From UBA11606 sp049437325 (GTDB taxonomy: Bacteria > Actinomycetota > Acidimicrobiia > Acidimicrobiales > Aldehydirespiratoraceae): a stretch of DNA of 64,000 nucleotides. The translations under genes and the position numbers were made by a program. The notes under the pieces were generated by a model. It did not search any database. It saw only the letters and a list, made by a program, of their open reading frames with translations, and had not been told where the DNA came from. The first letter of the stretch is position 1; the number at the start of each line of letters is the position of its first letter. Of this stretch, positions 31,539 to 39,689 are shown in pieces. The stretch lies in assembly GCA_049437325.1 (NCBI GenBank), contig JBMTIM010000005.1, positions 1 to 64,000 on the forward strand, read 5' to 3'.

Positions 31539-31805
31539 ATGACCGACGATCCTTGTGCCGAGTTCGGCTCTGGTGAGTGCCAGGAGGCGCTGCAGGAGTT
31601 GTACCACTATCTCGACGGTCATCTGACCGTCGAGCGTCGAACCGTCATCAAGAGCCACCTGGATTTTTGTGGGCACTGCGGCTCCACCTATGCGTTCGAG
31701 TTCGAGTTGCGCCAGGTCGTCTCCAGGCGATGCAACGATCAGGTTCCCGACCGACTCAAGGCTCGTATCTTCCAGGCGATTGTGGACGCCCAGCACGAGG
31801 ACTGA
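31539..31805 (+). CDS. Zinc-binding anti-sigma factor, RsrA/RshA type
   Basis: This 88-residue protein carries the ZAS motif. Cys14, His40, Cys44 and Cys47 have the same spacing as the zinc ligands of RsrA (C, 26 apart to H, then x3-C-x2-C). In the family, oxidation of Cys44/Cys47-type thiols expels zinc and frees the sigma factor. An extra Cys6 is present. It begins one base after the sigma-gene stop and ends head-on with the next gene, whose stop codon it touches (TGATCA). Confidence 0.9.
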   Translation: MTDDPCAEFGSGECQEALQELYHYLDGHLTVERRTVIKSHLDFCGHCGSTYAFEFELRQVVSRRCNDQVPDRLKARIFQAIVDAQHED

Positions 31806-32873
31806 TCAGGGGATCAGGACGAACTTGCCCACGTGGGCCTTGGTCAAGAACTCCTGTTGGGCTCTCACGATCTCGGCCAGCGGAAACGTTTTCGCGACAA
31901 CGGGACGGATCTCGCCCCGCTCGATGTAGCCGATGAGGTCGGGAAAGACCGGCTCCTCCCATGCGGTACATCCGATCATGTGGATGTCTCGGAGGTAGAA
32001 GGTGCGCATGTCGAATTCGACGATCGGCCCAGCGATGGCCCCTGACGACACATAGCGACCCCCGCGTACAACCGAGTCGAGGGCCGCCGAGAAACCGGGT
32101 CCGGCCACGTTGTCGACCACGACGTCGAACGACTGTGGGTGGGGGATGGTGTCTCGTTCGATCACCTCGTGCGCACCGAGTCGGCGGACGGCGTCGAACT
32201 TCGGGAGCGACGCCATGGCGACGACGTGCGCACCGCGACGACGAGCAAGCTGCACCGAAGCAGATCCGGTGCCACCTGACGCGCCGGTGACGAGCACTCG
32301 GTCACCTTGCCTGACGCCGGCTCTCCGGATCATGTTCTCGGCGGTTCCGTAGGCGCACGGGATCGCACCGAGTTCTGCGTCGCTCCAGTCACAGTCGACG
32401 GGGAACACTTCTGACGCCGGCACCTTCACATATTCTGCGAATGCACCGTCGAAGTCTGACGCCATCCAGACGTTCTCGAGGGAATCCCAGCCGTCGGAAC
32501 GCATGCAGGCGCGGATGATCACCCGTCGTCCACGCAGCGCGGGGTCGACGCCGGCGCCCAGTTCGTCGACGATGCCGCAGCAGTCGGTGCCCTGGATCAG
32601 TGGCCAGGGTGTCGCATCGTTCCAACCGCCATCGGGCCGGTGCACCGCAGCATCGGGCCGGGCGGCGTCACTGGCAGTATCGCTGGTCGAGTGCGTGACC
32701 GCCGCGGAATACCAGCCCAACCGAGTGTTGATCTCGGTGTTGTTCACGCCAGCGGCAAGGACCCTCACCCGTACCTCACCGGTTCCGGGTACTGGGATCG
32801 GTACCTGCTGCAGTTCGAGCATCTCGAAACCGCCGGTTCCAACGGTCACAACGGCGGTCATGGTGGCGGACAT
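31806..32873 (-). CDS. Zinc-type alcohol dehydrogenase/quinone oxidoreductase-like protein
   Basis: This is a medium-chain dehydrogenase/reductase of 355 residues. The GroES-like N-terminal domain contains GEVRVRVLAAGVNNTEINTRLGWYS and IQGTDCCGIVDELGAGV. The Rossmann domain contains RVLVTGASGGTGSASVQLARRRGAHVVAMAS. The structural zinc-finger cysteines of true alcohol dehydrogenases are missing, and the TGASGG coenzyme loop favours an NADPH-dependent quinone oxidoreductase-like enzyme. ATG 32873 has GGGGAG about 6 nt upstream. Its position head-on to the SigR/RsrA pair might hint at redox stress, but that is inference. Confidence 0.8.
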   Translation of the reverse strand: MSATMTAVVTVGTGGFEMLELQQVPIPVPGTGEVRVRVLAAGVNNTEINTRLGWYSAAVTHSTSDTASDAARPDAAVHRPDGGWNDATPWPLIQGTDCCGIVDELGAGVDPALRGRRVIIRACMRSDGWDSLENVWMASDFDGAFAEYVKVPASEVFPVDCDWSDAELGAIPCAYGTAENMIRRAGVRQGDRVLVTGASGGTGSASVQLARRRGAHVVAMASLPKFDAVRRLGAHEVIERDTIPHPQSFDVVVDNVAGPGFSAALDSVVRGGRYVSSGAIAGPIVEFDMRTFYLRDIHMIGCTAWEEPVFPDLIGYIERGEIRPVVAKTFPLAEIVRAQQEFLTKAHVGKFVLIP

Positions 32874-32955
32874 GATGAACTCCCCAACGGGATTGCTTCG
32901 TGACAGTTCCATGACGAGTGGAACCGCAGCGCGGTGTCGCTCCGTTGTACCCGAC

Positions 32956-33138
32956 ATGCGGGTCATCGGAGAGAAATTCACCAGTATCGAGCGAAACCTC
33001 CCAGTCAGTGACGTGGGCCGCGTCTGCCTCGAACCGGAATGTGAAACCCAACTCAGTCGCTACAACGACCAGGACTTCTGCTCGGTGCATGCGCCCATGG
33101 TGGTGCCCCGCATGCGAGGCAAAATCCTCGACGACTGA
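32956..33138 (+). CDS. Small zinc-finger-like protein, 60 aa
   Basis: I do not recognise the family. The protein has a potential zinc site, Cys24-x4-Cys29-x12-Cys42-x2-His45, within VCLEPECETQLSRYNDQDFCSVH, then a short basic tail ending GKILDD. Stand-alone small proteins of this kind occur in actinobacteria, often annotated only as hypothetical. It is divergent from the quinone oxidoreductase (82 bp apart). The first in-frame ATG near the coding signal is 32956. No convincing -10 hexamer at leaderless spacing was found. Confidence 0.55.
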   Translation: MRVIGEKFTSIERNLPVSDVGRVCLEPECETQLSRYNDQDFCSVHAPMVVPRMRGKILDD

Positions 33139-33190
33139 GCACGCAACACCTGAGCCGTCGAGAACGAACGAGGGCTCGGTGACCAGGGGG

Positions 33191-33196
33191 TAACGT
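33191..33196 (+). promoter_or_regulatory. -10 element of the endonuclease/phosphatase gene
   Basis: TAACGT ends 8 nt before ATG 33205. Confidence 0.45.
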
Positions 33197-33204
33197 CGAG
33201 CGTC

Positions 33205-34011
33205 ATGGTTGCAACGTTGCGTCTCGCCACGTGGAACACGTGGTGGCGCAATGGCGACCTCGAGGCTCGAACACCGGCCATTGCGTCGACGTTGCGATCC
33301 GTCGCCCCCGATGTCGTGGGATTGCAGGAACTGTGTGGGCGCGAGCCCGACCAGATCGCGTGGCTGCGCGACGAACTCGGGTACTTCGTGGCGACTGCAC
33401 CCGGCGGCGAGGACGATCGTTTCAGTGTGGTGAACGCTGTCGCGTCGCAGTGGCCCATCACCGACTCGGGGTGGGCATTCCTCGATGTGGGAACCGCGCC
33501 CAAACATCGCACGGTGGTCTGGGCCGAGATCGAGACACCGGTTGGCCCATGGGATGTTTTCACCACCCATCTGTCGCACGGCTTCGATCAGAGCGCGCTG
33601 CGGTGTCGACAACTCGACGAGATCGCTCAGCTGATCGCCGAGCGTCGTGAGGCCGCCCCGGATCGGCTGTTGCCGCCGGTACTCGTCGGCGACCTGAATG
33701 CCGTGCCCGACAGCGACGAGATCCGGCGTCTGACCGGCCGATCTGCCGGCGCAGTCCCCGGACTCGTGTTCTCCGACGCCTGGGAACTGGTCGGTACCGG
33801 CAGCGGAGCGACCTACTCTGCCTCGAACCCGTACGTCAACGATTCGGCGTGGCCGGAGCGCCGACTCGACTATGTCTTGGTTTCGTGGCCGCGCCGACGC
33901 CCCAACGGCAATCCCGTGCAGGCCGAGCGCTTCGCGATGACACCGATCGATGGTGTCGTACCGTCCGATCACTGGGGGGTCGTCGTCGACATGGCCGTGT
34001 CGGTCGCCTGA
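33205..34011 (+). CDS. Endonuclease/exonuclease/phosphatase family protein
   Basis: This 268-residue protein belongs to the metal-dependent EEP superfamily (DNase I, exonuclease III, inositol phosphatases). The conserved elements are all present: LRLATWNTWW (Asn metal ligand) at the N terminus, DVVGLQELCG (Glu), FTTHLSHG, VLVGDLNAVPDSDEI (Asp-x-Asn), RRLDYVLVS and SDHWGVVVD (Asp-His pair) at the C terminus. No signal peptide is visible. Whether it cleaves DNA, RNA or a phospho-lipid/sugar cannot be told from sequence. Confidence 0.85.
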   Translation: MVATLRLATWNTWWRNGDLEARTPAIASTLRSVAPDVVGLQELCGREPDQIAWLRDELGYFVATAPGGEDDRFSVVNAVASQWPITDSGWAFLDVGTAPKHRTVVWAEIETPVGPWDVFTTHLSHGFDQSALRCRQLDEIAQLIAERREAAPDRLLPPVLVGDLNAVPDSDEIRRLTGRSAGAVPGLVFSDAWELVGTGSGATYSASNPYVNDSAWPERRLDYVLVSWPRRRPNGNPVQAERFAMTPIDGVVPSDHWGVVVDMAVSVA

Positions 34012-34036
34012 CTGCGGGTCGGGCAGCCAGGGCGTC

Positions 34037-34042
34037 TACACT
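34037..34042 (+). promoter_or_regulatory. -10 element of the 42-aa membrane ORF and downstream operon
   Basis: TACACT ends 7 nt before ATG 34050 and could drive the small ORF together with the DUF2342 and tilS genes. Confidence 0.5.
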
Positions 34043-34049
34043 TGCGAGC

Positions 34050-34178
34050 ATGTTTTCTGCAGTCGTCTGGCACTTCTGGATCGCACCGGTACTCGCTGTC
34101 TCGGCGATCCTGGCGATCGTCGCCTCTGTCGGTGGGTATCTCGCCCAGGTGACCCGCCAGCGTTACCCGCGCGACTGA
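34050..34178 (+). CDS. Small single-pass membrane protein, 42 aa
   Basis: Residues 10-32 (IAPVLAVSAILAIVASVGGYL) form one clear membrane helix, and the tail AQVTRQRYPRD is positively charged and so probably cytoplasmic. It has a leaderless-type promoter box and is followed after a single base by the DUF2342 metalloprotease gene, suggesting translational coupling. No family is recognised. It could be a membrane partner for the metalloprotease, but this rests on position only. Confidence 0.6.
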   Translation: MFSAVVWHFWIAPVLAVSAILAIVASVGGYLAQVTRQRYPRD

Positions 34179-34179
34179 C

Positions 34180-35247
34180 ATGAGTGGCGCCGTCGACTGG
34201 GACGTCGCCCGCACCGTCGCCAGGAAGGTCGCCGGTCGCGAGCCGTACACCGCAGCGCGCTACCGCGACGGGCTCGAGGATGATTTCGACCGCTACACCG
34301 CGCAAGCCGAAGACCTTGTCGCTGCGTGCACCGGTCTCCGCTCGCTTTCGGGCAACGCACGTGGTCGGGTCACGGATCGAGCGGGTTGGGTCGATGCCAA
34401 TCTGGCGTCGTTCCAGCGGCTGCTGAAGCCGGTCACCGACAAGCTCGAAGACAAGATGGATGACAAAACGTCGACCATCGGACCCAAGTTCGCCGGAGCT
34501 GAACTCGGGGCAATGCTCGGTTGGATGTCCACCCGGGTGCTCGGTCAATACGACTTGCTCGTGATCGAGGACGAAAAGCCCGAGGAACAAGACATCGTCT
34601 ACTACGTGGCGCCGAATGTCCTGGCACTCGAGAAGCGCTACGCCTTTCCACCGGATGAGTTTCGGTTGTGGCTTGCACTGCACGAGGTCACCCATCGGGC
34701 CCAGTTCACCGGTGTGCCCTGGATGCGTGAACACTTCCTCGGTCTGGTCAATGGCACGATGGAGTCCGTCGATCCCGACCCCAAGCGGTTCCTTGCTGCT
34801 GCACAGCGTTTGCTCGAAGCTCGCAGGCGCGGTGAAGATCCGATGGATCAGGGTGGCATCATGGCGCTGTTTGCCTCCGAGGAGCAGCTCGAGGTGATCA
34901 ACGAGGTCGCCGGCCTCATGAGCCTGCTCGAGGGTCACGGTGACGTCACCATGGACCGTGCTGGTCACGGACTGATTCCATCGCAGGACCGCTTCGCCCG
35001 CGTCCTGCGCAATCGGCGTATGGGAGCCAGTGGTTTCACCAAGGTGTTCCAACGGCTCGCCGGGTTCGAGGCCAAGCTCAAGCAATACGCCGAGGGCGAA
35101 TCGTTCATCGCCGAGGTCGAGAGGGCTGGCGGTGCAGCACTCATGGATCTCGCCTGGTCCGAACCGGCAAACGTGCCGTCGATCGCCGAGATCCGCGAGC
35201 CGCAGCTCTGGATCGACCGGGTCCGAGCTTCGTCCGTCGCCGCCTGA
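34180..35247 (+). CDS. Zinc-dependent metalloprotease-like protein (DUF2342)
   Basis: This 355-residue protein matches the actinobacterial DUF2342/zicin-like family (often called coenzyme F420 biosynthesis associated, without proof). The N-terminal helical part starts VDWDVARTVARKVAGREPYTAARYRDGLEDDF. The metal-binding motif is FRLWLALHEVTHRAQF, an HExxH site at about residue 168-172, followed by WMREHFLGLVNG and later LMSLLEGHGDVTMDRAG with a downstream Glu/His likely to be the third ligand. Proteolytic activity is inferred from the motif. It sits directly before tilS, as in mycobacteria (Rv3626c-Rv3625c). Confidence 0.88.
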   Translation: MSGAVDWDVARTVARKVAGREPYTAARYRDGLEDDFDRYTAQAEDLVAACTGLRSLSGNARGRVTDRAGWVDANLASFQRLLKPVTDKLEDKMDDKTSTIGPKFAGAELGAMLGWMSTRVLGQYDLLVIEDEKPEEQDIVYYVAPNVLALEKRYAFPPDEFRLWLALHEVTHRAQFTGVPWMREHFLGLVNGTMESVDPDPKRFLAAAQRLLEARRRGEDPMDQGGIMALFASEEQLEVINEVAGLMSLLEGHGDVTMDRAGHGLIPSQDRFARVLRNRRMGASGFTKVFQRLAGFEAKLKQYAEGESFIAEVERAGGAALMDLAWSEPANVPSIAEIREPQLWIDRVRASSVAA

Positions 35248-35251
35248 ATCG

Positions 35252-36139
35252 ATGGCCACGGCCGACCTGCTCGACCGATGTGCCTTCCCCGACGGTGAGC
35301 TTCACCTCGGCGTGAGTGGTGGTGCCGACAGTGTGGCCATGGCGGTGCTGGCGAGGGTTGCCGAGCGGTCGTTCACCATCTGGCACATCCATCATGGTGT
35401 TCGCCCCGGGGCCGATGCCGATGCTGCGTTCGTCGAGACACTCGCCGCTGCATGGTGTGTGCCCTTCGAGCTCCGCCAACTCGAGCTCGACCCGGGCCCG
35501 AACTTCGAAGCGCGTGCTCGTGCGGCGCGGTACCACGCACTACCCGCCGGGGTCTGTGTCGGCCACACTGCGAACGACCGAGCCGAGACGGTGCTCTTGA
35601 ACCTGTTGCGAGGAGCCGGCTTGGCCGGCAGCGCCGTTCGCATGCAATCCGCTCACCGGCCGATTCTCAGGCTCACAAGAACCGAGACGATGGCGGTGTG
35701 CGAGGAGGCCGGGATCGCACCGTGTGAGGACGAGACCAACCAGGACACGTCCAATCACCGCGCCGCCGTGCGTTTGCGGGTTTTGCCGGAGATCGCCAGC
35801 GCTCTCGGGCGCGATCCGGTACCGATCCTCAACCGTCATGCCGACCTCATCTCCGACGCACTCGAAGTGGTGGAGGCCGCGGCTGCAGCGCTCGACCCCA
35901 CAGACGTTGCTGCGTTGCGGACCGCTCCGAGAGCAGTCGCAACCGAGGCCCTGCGATCGTGGATCCAGGCAACGACGAGCGATCCGTACCCGGTCGACAC
36001 AGCCACGATCGAGCGGGTGCTCCAAGTCGTCCACGGCAACCATCGGGCCGCCGAAACCGTGGGCGGTCATCGGATCGCCCGGTCGCAAGGGAAGCTCTCG
36101 ATCTCGCTAGCCTCACCGAATGGACAAGCCGACACCTGA
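35252..36139 (+). CDS. tilS: tRNA(Ile)-lysidine synthetase
   Basis: This enzyme converts C34 of the CAU-anticodon tRNA-Ile to lysidine, so that it reads AUA codons. The 295 residues match actinobacterial TilS length. The PP-loop ATP motif LGVSGGADSVAMAVLA is at residues 19-34. Other signatures are IWHIHHGVRPGADADAAF, GHTANDRAETVLLNLLRGAGLAG and CEDETNQDTSNHRAAVRLRVLP. It follows the DUF2342 gene by 4 nt and overlaps the next small ORF by 20 nt. In most actinobacteria hpt follows; here it does not. Confidence 0.93.
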   Translation: MATADLLDRCAFPDGELHLGVSGGADSVAMAVLARVAERSFTIWHIHHGVRPGADADAAFVETLAAAWCVPFELRQLELDPGPNFEARARAARYHALPAGVCVGHTANDRAETVLLNLLRGAGLAGSAVRMQSAHRPILRLTRTETMAVCEEAGIAPCEDETNQDTSNHRAAVRLRVLPEIASALGRDPVPILNRHADLISDALEVVEAAAAALDPTDVAALRTAPRAVATEALRSWIQATTSDPYPVDTATIERVLQVVHGNHRAAETVGGHRIARSQGKLSISLASPNGQADT

Positions 36140-36269
36140 CCCTGCCAAGCTCCTCGGGTTCTGGGAGGAGTGGGAGCGCGGTGACACGCCACCGGGCAAG
36201 GTACTGAGCAACCTCAAAACCGGTGGTATGCCCGACCTGCTGAAGTCACTGCTCGAGGATCAGTCCTGA
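36120..36269 (+). CDS. Small hypothetical protein, 49 aa
   Basis: This ORF overlaps the end of tilS by 20 nt in another frame. The sequence MDKPTPDPAKLLGFWEEW begins it, then ERGDTPPGKVLSNLKTGGM and LLKSLLEDQS. It has a Trp-rich acidic helix, a Gly-Pro turn and a second helix, without membrane character. The strong overlap, codon use and the tight spacing to the NUDIX gene (8 nt) argue for a real gene. I recall similar short proteins in other actinobacteria but know no function. Confidence 0.6.
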   Translation: MDKPTPDPAKLLGFWEEWERGDTPPGKVLSNLKTGGMPDLLKSLLEDQS

Positions 36270-36277
36270 ACGATCGA

Positions 36278-37003
36278 ATGGCTGGCCTATTCGCGCCGCC
36301 CCCCGGGCGGGGAGGGCCGCAGCACATCCCGCGTCCCTCCGATGCCGAACTGGGTGGCCCGCCGCCCTGGTCTGAACTGCCGGAGTCGGATCGTCGGCTG
36401 TCCCTCGACGCACTTGCGACGCAGTTCGATGCGCGTCGGCCTCCGGCCAACGTCGGGCTGATGGCACCGACGACGCGGGAGTCTGCGGTGCTGTGCGTCC
36501 TCTACGAGGAGGCGGGTGAGCCTCACGTCGTCCTCACCCGGCGATCACCCCGGATGCGGAGTCATGCGCACGAGGTCTCTTTTCCGGGTGGCCGAAAGGA
36601 CGAAGCGGACCCCGATCTGTGGTGCACGGCCCTGCGGGAAGCTGAGGAAGAGGTTGCACTCGATCCATCGTCGGTCACTTGTATCGGTGAGCTCGATCGC
36701 TTCGTGACGGTCGGTTCGCAGAGCTTGATCCATCCGTTCGTGGCAGTCGCGCAGACCAAGCCGGACCTCCACGTCGCGTCGCCCGCAGAGGTCGAGGCGA
36801 TCGTCCATGTGGCTCTCGGCGATTTGCTGCGCGATGAGGTGTGGCGCGAGGAGATCTGGGGTTTTCGCGAGTACGGCGTGCGAGCACTCACGTTTTTCGA
36901 GATCGAAGGAGACACCATCTGGGGAGCCACCGGCTCGATGTTGCGGCAGTTGCTGGCGATTGCCACTGGCACCGACGCACGGATCCTCGGTGGTCCGGGC
37001 TGA
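36278..37003 (+). CDS. NUDIX hydrolase, CoA-pyrophosphatase type
   Basis: This 241-residue protein contains the NUDIX box as FPGGRKDEADPDLWCTALREAEEEVAL (about 103-129). It is preceded by the CoA-pyrophosphatase signature LTRRSPRMRSHAHEVSFPGG. The N-terminal 60 residues are Pro-rich and less conserved. Enzymes of this group (NudL, NUDT7/8-like) cleave CoA or its derivatives to 3',5'-ADP and phosphopantetheine. It ends the tilS operon. A GC-rich imperfect stem at about 37066-37086 may be the terminator. Confidence 0.85.
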   Translation: MAGLFAPPPGRGGPQHIPRPSDAELGGPPPWSELPESDRRLSLDALATQFDARRPPANVGLMAPTTRESAVLCVLYEEAGEPHVVLTRRSPRMRSHAHEVSFPGGRKDEADPDLWCTALREAEEEVALDPSSVTCIGELDRFVTVGSQSLIHPFVAVAQTKPDLHVASPAEVEAIVHVALGDLLRDEVWREEIWGFREYGVRALTFFEIEGDTIWGATGSMLRQLLAIATGTDARILGGPG

Positions 37004-37065
37004 GCGTCATCGACGTGCGAAACGGCGTGCAAGCGATCTCCGCTCCGTCGTCAGGGCAGAGAGGT

Positions 37066-37086
37066 CGGGCGCCGACGCGCCGCCCG
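37066..37086. terminator. Possible terminator between convergent NUDIX and carotenoid-oxygenase genes
   Basis: GGCGC (37068-37072) and GCGCC (37077-37081) pair around CGAC, with outer pairs continuing past a bulged G. The rest of the 148-bp gap shows no other feature. Confidence 0.35.
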
Positions 37087-37151
37087 TAGGCACAGTTGCG
37101 TGAACCTGAGAGGTGGACCTCCAGTGCTGGCGGAGCCAGAGGGAGTCTGGG

Positions 37152-38504
37152 TCACGCCCGGGTCGGTACCCAGTTGCCGTGGAAGCCGAACGGTACTCGC
37201 TGGGGCAGGTGCACCGTGGCGACCGGTTCGCCGCTGAAGTCCTGAGCGTCGAGGATCACGACGTCGGCGGTGTCGGTGTTGGCGTCATGTACGTACGACA
37301 TGATCCACCCGTCGTCCTCGTTGGATGTGTCATCGATCGCGGCGTCGGGATCACGGGGGACGAACACCATCTCCTGGGTCGCTCGGCCTGCGCCGAAGTC
37401 GTGGACCTCGATGGTGCCGGTCTGCAGGTCGTGTTTGTAGCCGGGACCTTCGGTGCCGGTGAAGCCGACCGTGTACCCGTAGCGGGCCTGACGTCCGAGG
37501 CGGCGCTCGTCGTGGCGGGGGAACTCGTGGGCCCGGTCGTCGAGTCGCTCCTCCTTGGTCGTACCCGTGGTCGGGTCGAGGGTCCAGCGTTCGAACGTCG
37601 GGTCGCCTTCGGCCGGGCCGTTGGTAACTGTGCGGAACATCGCTTCATGACGGGCGACTTCCATCTGGATTCGACCGTCGGGTAGGTCGAATGCGTTGCA
37701 GGGATGAAAGACATAGCAGGGATCGACCTCGCACCAGCGAACGTCGTCGGCGCCGCCGTCCAGCGGGAGCACGCCGACCCGCCCCGGTTCGCCCTCGACC
37801 CAGAGATAGGGGAGTTGATGGCCGGCCATTGCAGCATCGAGGTCGAAGCGACACGGGAAGTCGAAGAGCAGCGCAGCAGTCTCGGTGATGTGGATGTCGT
37901 GCACCATCGGGCTGTATCCGACCGGCACATCGACCTTTTTGGTGACTGCGGTGCCGTCGGCATTCACCACCAGGTAGCGGATGAAGTCCCACGTCCAGTG
38001 ATAGGCGGCGACATGTAGTTCTCCGGTGAGCGGATCGATTTTTGGGTGCGCAGAGAACGAGCCGTCGAGGGTGCCGTTGAAGTCGATGCGTTCGATCGTC
38101 TCGAGTTCGTCGGACAGGAGCACGGGCTGACCGCCCGCCTCCACGATCGCAAGTGTCATGCCGGCGTGGCCGATCACGTTGGTGTTCGCGGTGCCGTCAC
38201 TCTCGCCGAACCGAGGACCCGGTGTCACCGGCTTTCCCAGAGCAGTGCTGACCCGGTCGGAAACGACGTAGCGGTTGCGATACCAGTCGGCCCGGCCGTC
38301 GCGGAGACGGACGCCATGGACCATGCCGGTACCGGTGAACCAATGGGCGGCGGGGTCGCCGCCGTCGACAGGGTTGGGGCCGTTTCGGATCAAACGGCCG
38401 TCGAGTCCAGTGGGGATGGTCCCCGTGATCGGGAGGTTCGTCGCCGTCGTCTCCTCGGCTACCGGGGCGTAGTTGCCGTGCAGATACCTATCGGTCGTGC
38501 TCAT
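37152..38504 (-). CDS. Carotenoid cleavage oxygenase (RPE65/lignostilbene dioxygenase family)
   Basis: This nonheme Fe(II) oxygenase of 450 residues cleaves double bonds of carotenoids, apocarotenoids or stilbenes. The N-terminal family stretch is IPTGLDGRLIRNGPNPVDGG followed by HWFTGTGMVHGVRLRDG. Four His iron ligands are expected. Candidates are SAHPKIDPLTGELHVAAYHW, YSPMVHDIHITE, PCYVFHPCNAFD and the C-terminal VPFGFHGNWVP. The substrate cannot be deduced. CAGTAT ends 6 nt before the ATG, a weaker version of the leaderless box. Confidence 0.88.
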   Translation of the reverse strand: MSTTDRYLHGNYAPVAEETTATNLPITGTIPTGLDGRLIRNGPNPVDGGDPAAHWFTGTGMVHGVRLRDGRADWYRNRYVVSDRVSTALGKPVTPGPRFGESDGTANTNVIGHAGMTLAIVEAGGQPVLLSDELETIERIDFNGTLDGSFSAHPKIDPLTGELHVAAYHWTWDFIRYLVVNADGTAVTKKVDVPVGYSPMVHDIHITETAALLFDFPCRFDLDAAMAGHQLPYLWVEGEPGRVGVLPLDGGADDVRWCEVDPCYVFHPCNAFDLPDGRIQMEVARHEAMFRTVTNGPAEGDPTFERWTLDPTTGTTKEERLDDRAHEFPRHDERRLGRQARYGYTVGFTGTEGPGYKHDLQTGTIEVHDFGAGRATQEMVFVPRDPDAAIDDTSNEDDGWIMSYVHDANTDTADVVILDAQDFSGEPVATVHLPQRVPFGFHGNWVPTRA

Positions 38505-38564
38505 GTCGAGATACTGGCACGGAGGTGCTCGGCCATGAGGTTCGTTGCAGTGATGGCGGGAACC

Positions 38565-39689
38565 TCAGCGTCGAATGGGCTGGAGTCGCCGGTAGGTGGC
38601 GACCCGCCACATCCATTCGACGGGCCCGAAACAGAACCGCGAAAGCCATGGCCGCGACCACGCAAGCTGCACTGTCCACACCCCAACGACGAACAGCAGG
38701 AGCTGTGTGCGTCCCAATGTGCCGAACTCGAAGATGCCGTCGAGCACGAGCAAGCCGAGCACCGTCTGAGTGAGGTAGTTGGTGAGCGCCATGCGGCCAA
38801 CAGCTCGCACCCGTTCGTGGAGCCATGTCGCACGCCTCTGGTTCCACAGGGTGATCAGAGCCATGTAGCTGATTGCCAGTGGTGCTGTTGCAAGAATGTT
38901 CGGAACGGCACCGATCAGAGCGACGTCACCGTTCCAGTTGTTCGACGAGTGGATCACCACGCCGGCGATCGACAGCGGCAGACCCAACCCGAGCCCGCCG
39001 AGCGCCAGTCGTCGGTAGAAGGCTGCCGGTCGTGTGCCCTGCACGATCTCGGTTCGAAACAGAGCGACACCGATCAGCATCATTCCGAGACCGCGGCCGC
39101 CGACGTCGACGATGAAGGCCAATTCGACGGGATCGCTCATCGAGACGCGCTCGTTCAGCCAGTAGTCACCCAGATCGGCGGACGGATCGATGACCATCTG
39201 GGTCCCTGTCATCCAGAGTGCGGATACTGCGAGACAGGCGGCGCCTGTGATGAAGAGGGTCCGAGCCGATCGCTTCCGGAGGAGAAGCAGAATCGGCGAG
39301 CACAGGGCGTAGAGCGTGAGGACGTCGCCGAGCCAGAACGCGGCGTGAACGAGGCCGATGCCGAAGAGCAGGAGGTTTCGCCACAGACTGAGCAGTACCG
39401 GCCGGCGATCGTGCTGTTCGGCCCGATCGGCGAACAGCACGATGCCGGCACCGAACAGCAGCGAGAAGAGCGCCATCGCTTTCTGATCGATGAAGACCTC
39501 GCCGATGATGCCGACCGCCTGGTCGAGCTGCGTCTGCGAACCTGCATAGTCGATGTTGAAGTAGGCGGGGGCAGGAAGCCCGAACGACACGGCGTTCATC
39601 GCCAAGATGCCGAGGGTTGCAACGCCGCGCACAGTGTCGAGGTTGGTGATGCGTTCGCCGCTGCCCACCGGAGCGGCGCCATTGCTCAT
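38565..39689 (-). CDS. DUF418 family membrane protein
   Basis: This is a 374-residue multi-pass membrane protein. After ERITNLDTVRGVATLGILAMNAVSFGLP (first membrane helix with the conserved DxxRG motif of acyltransferase-3/DUF418-like proteins) come about nine further hydrophobic segments. The C terminus holds the DUF418 block GRMALTNYLTQTVLGLLVL then RTQLLLFVVGVWTVQLAWSRPWLSRFCFGPVEWMWRVATY. The function is unknown; family members may transport or modify a lipid-linked group. The ATG overlaps the stop codon of the LOG gene (ATGA). Confidence 0.85.
   Translation of the reverse strand: MSNGAAPVGSGERITNLDTVRGVATLGILAMNAVSFGLPAPAYFNIDYAGSQTQLDQAVGIIGEVFIDQKAMALFSLLFGAGIVLFADRAEQHDRRPVLLSLWRNLLLFGIGLVHAAFWLGDVLTLYALCSPILLLLRKRSARTLFITGAACLAVSALWMTGTQMVIDPSADLGDYWLNERVSMSDPVELAFIVDVGGRGLGMMLIGVALFRTEIVQGTRPAAFYRRLALGGLGLGLPLSIAGVVIHSSNNWNGDVALIGAVPNILATAPLAISYMALITLWNQRRATWLHERVRAVGRMALTNYLTQTVLGLLVLDGIFEFGTLGRTQLLLFVVGVWTVQLAWSRPWLSRFCFGPVEWMWRVATYRRLQPIRR

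Noticed and set aside
37004..37151. Possible short ORFs in the gap between the NUDIX and carotenoid-oxygenase genes
   Set aside because: The longest frames are about 24 codons without promoter box, ribosome-binding site or plausible composition.
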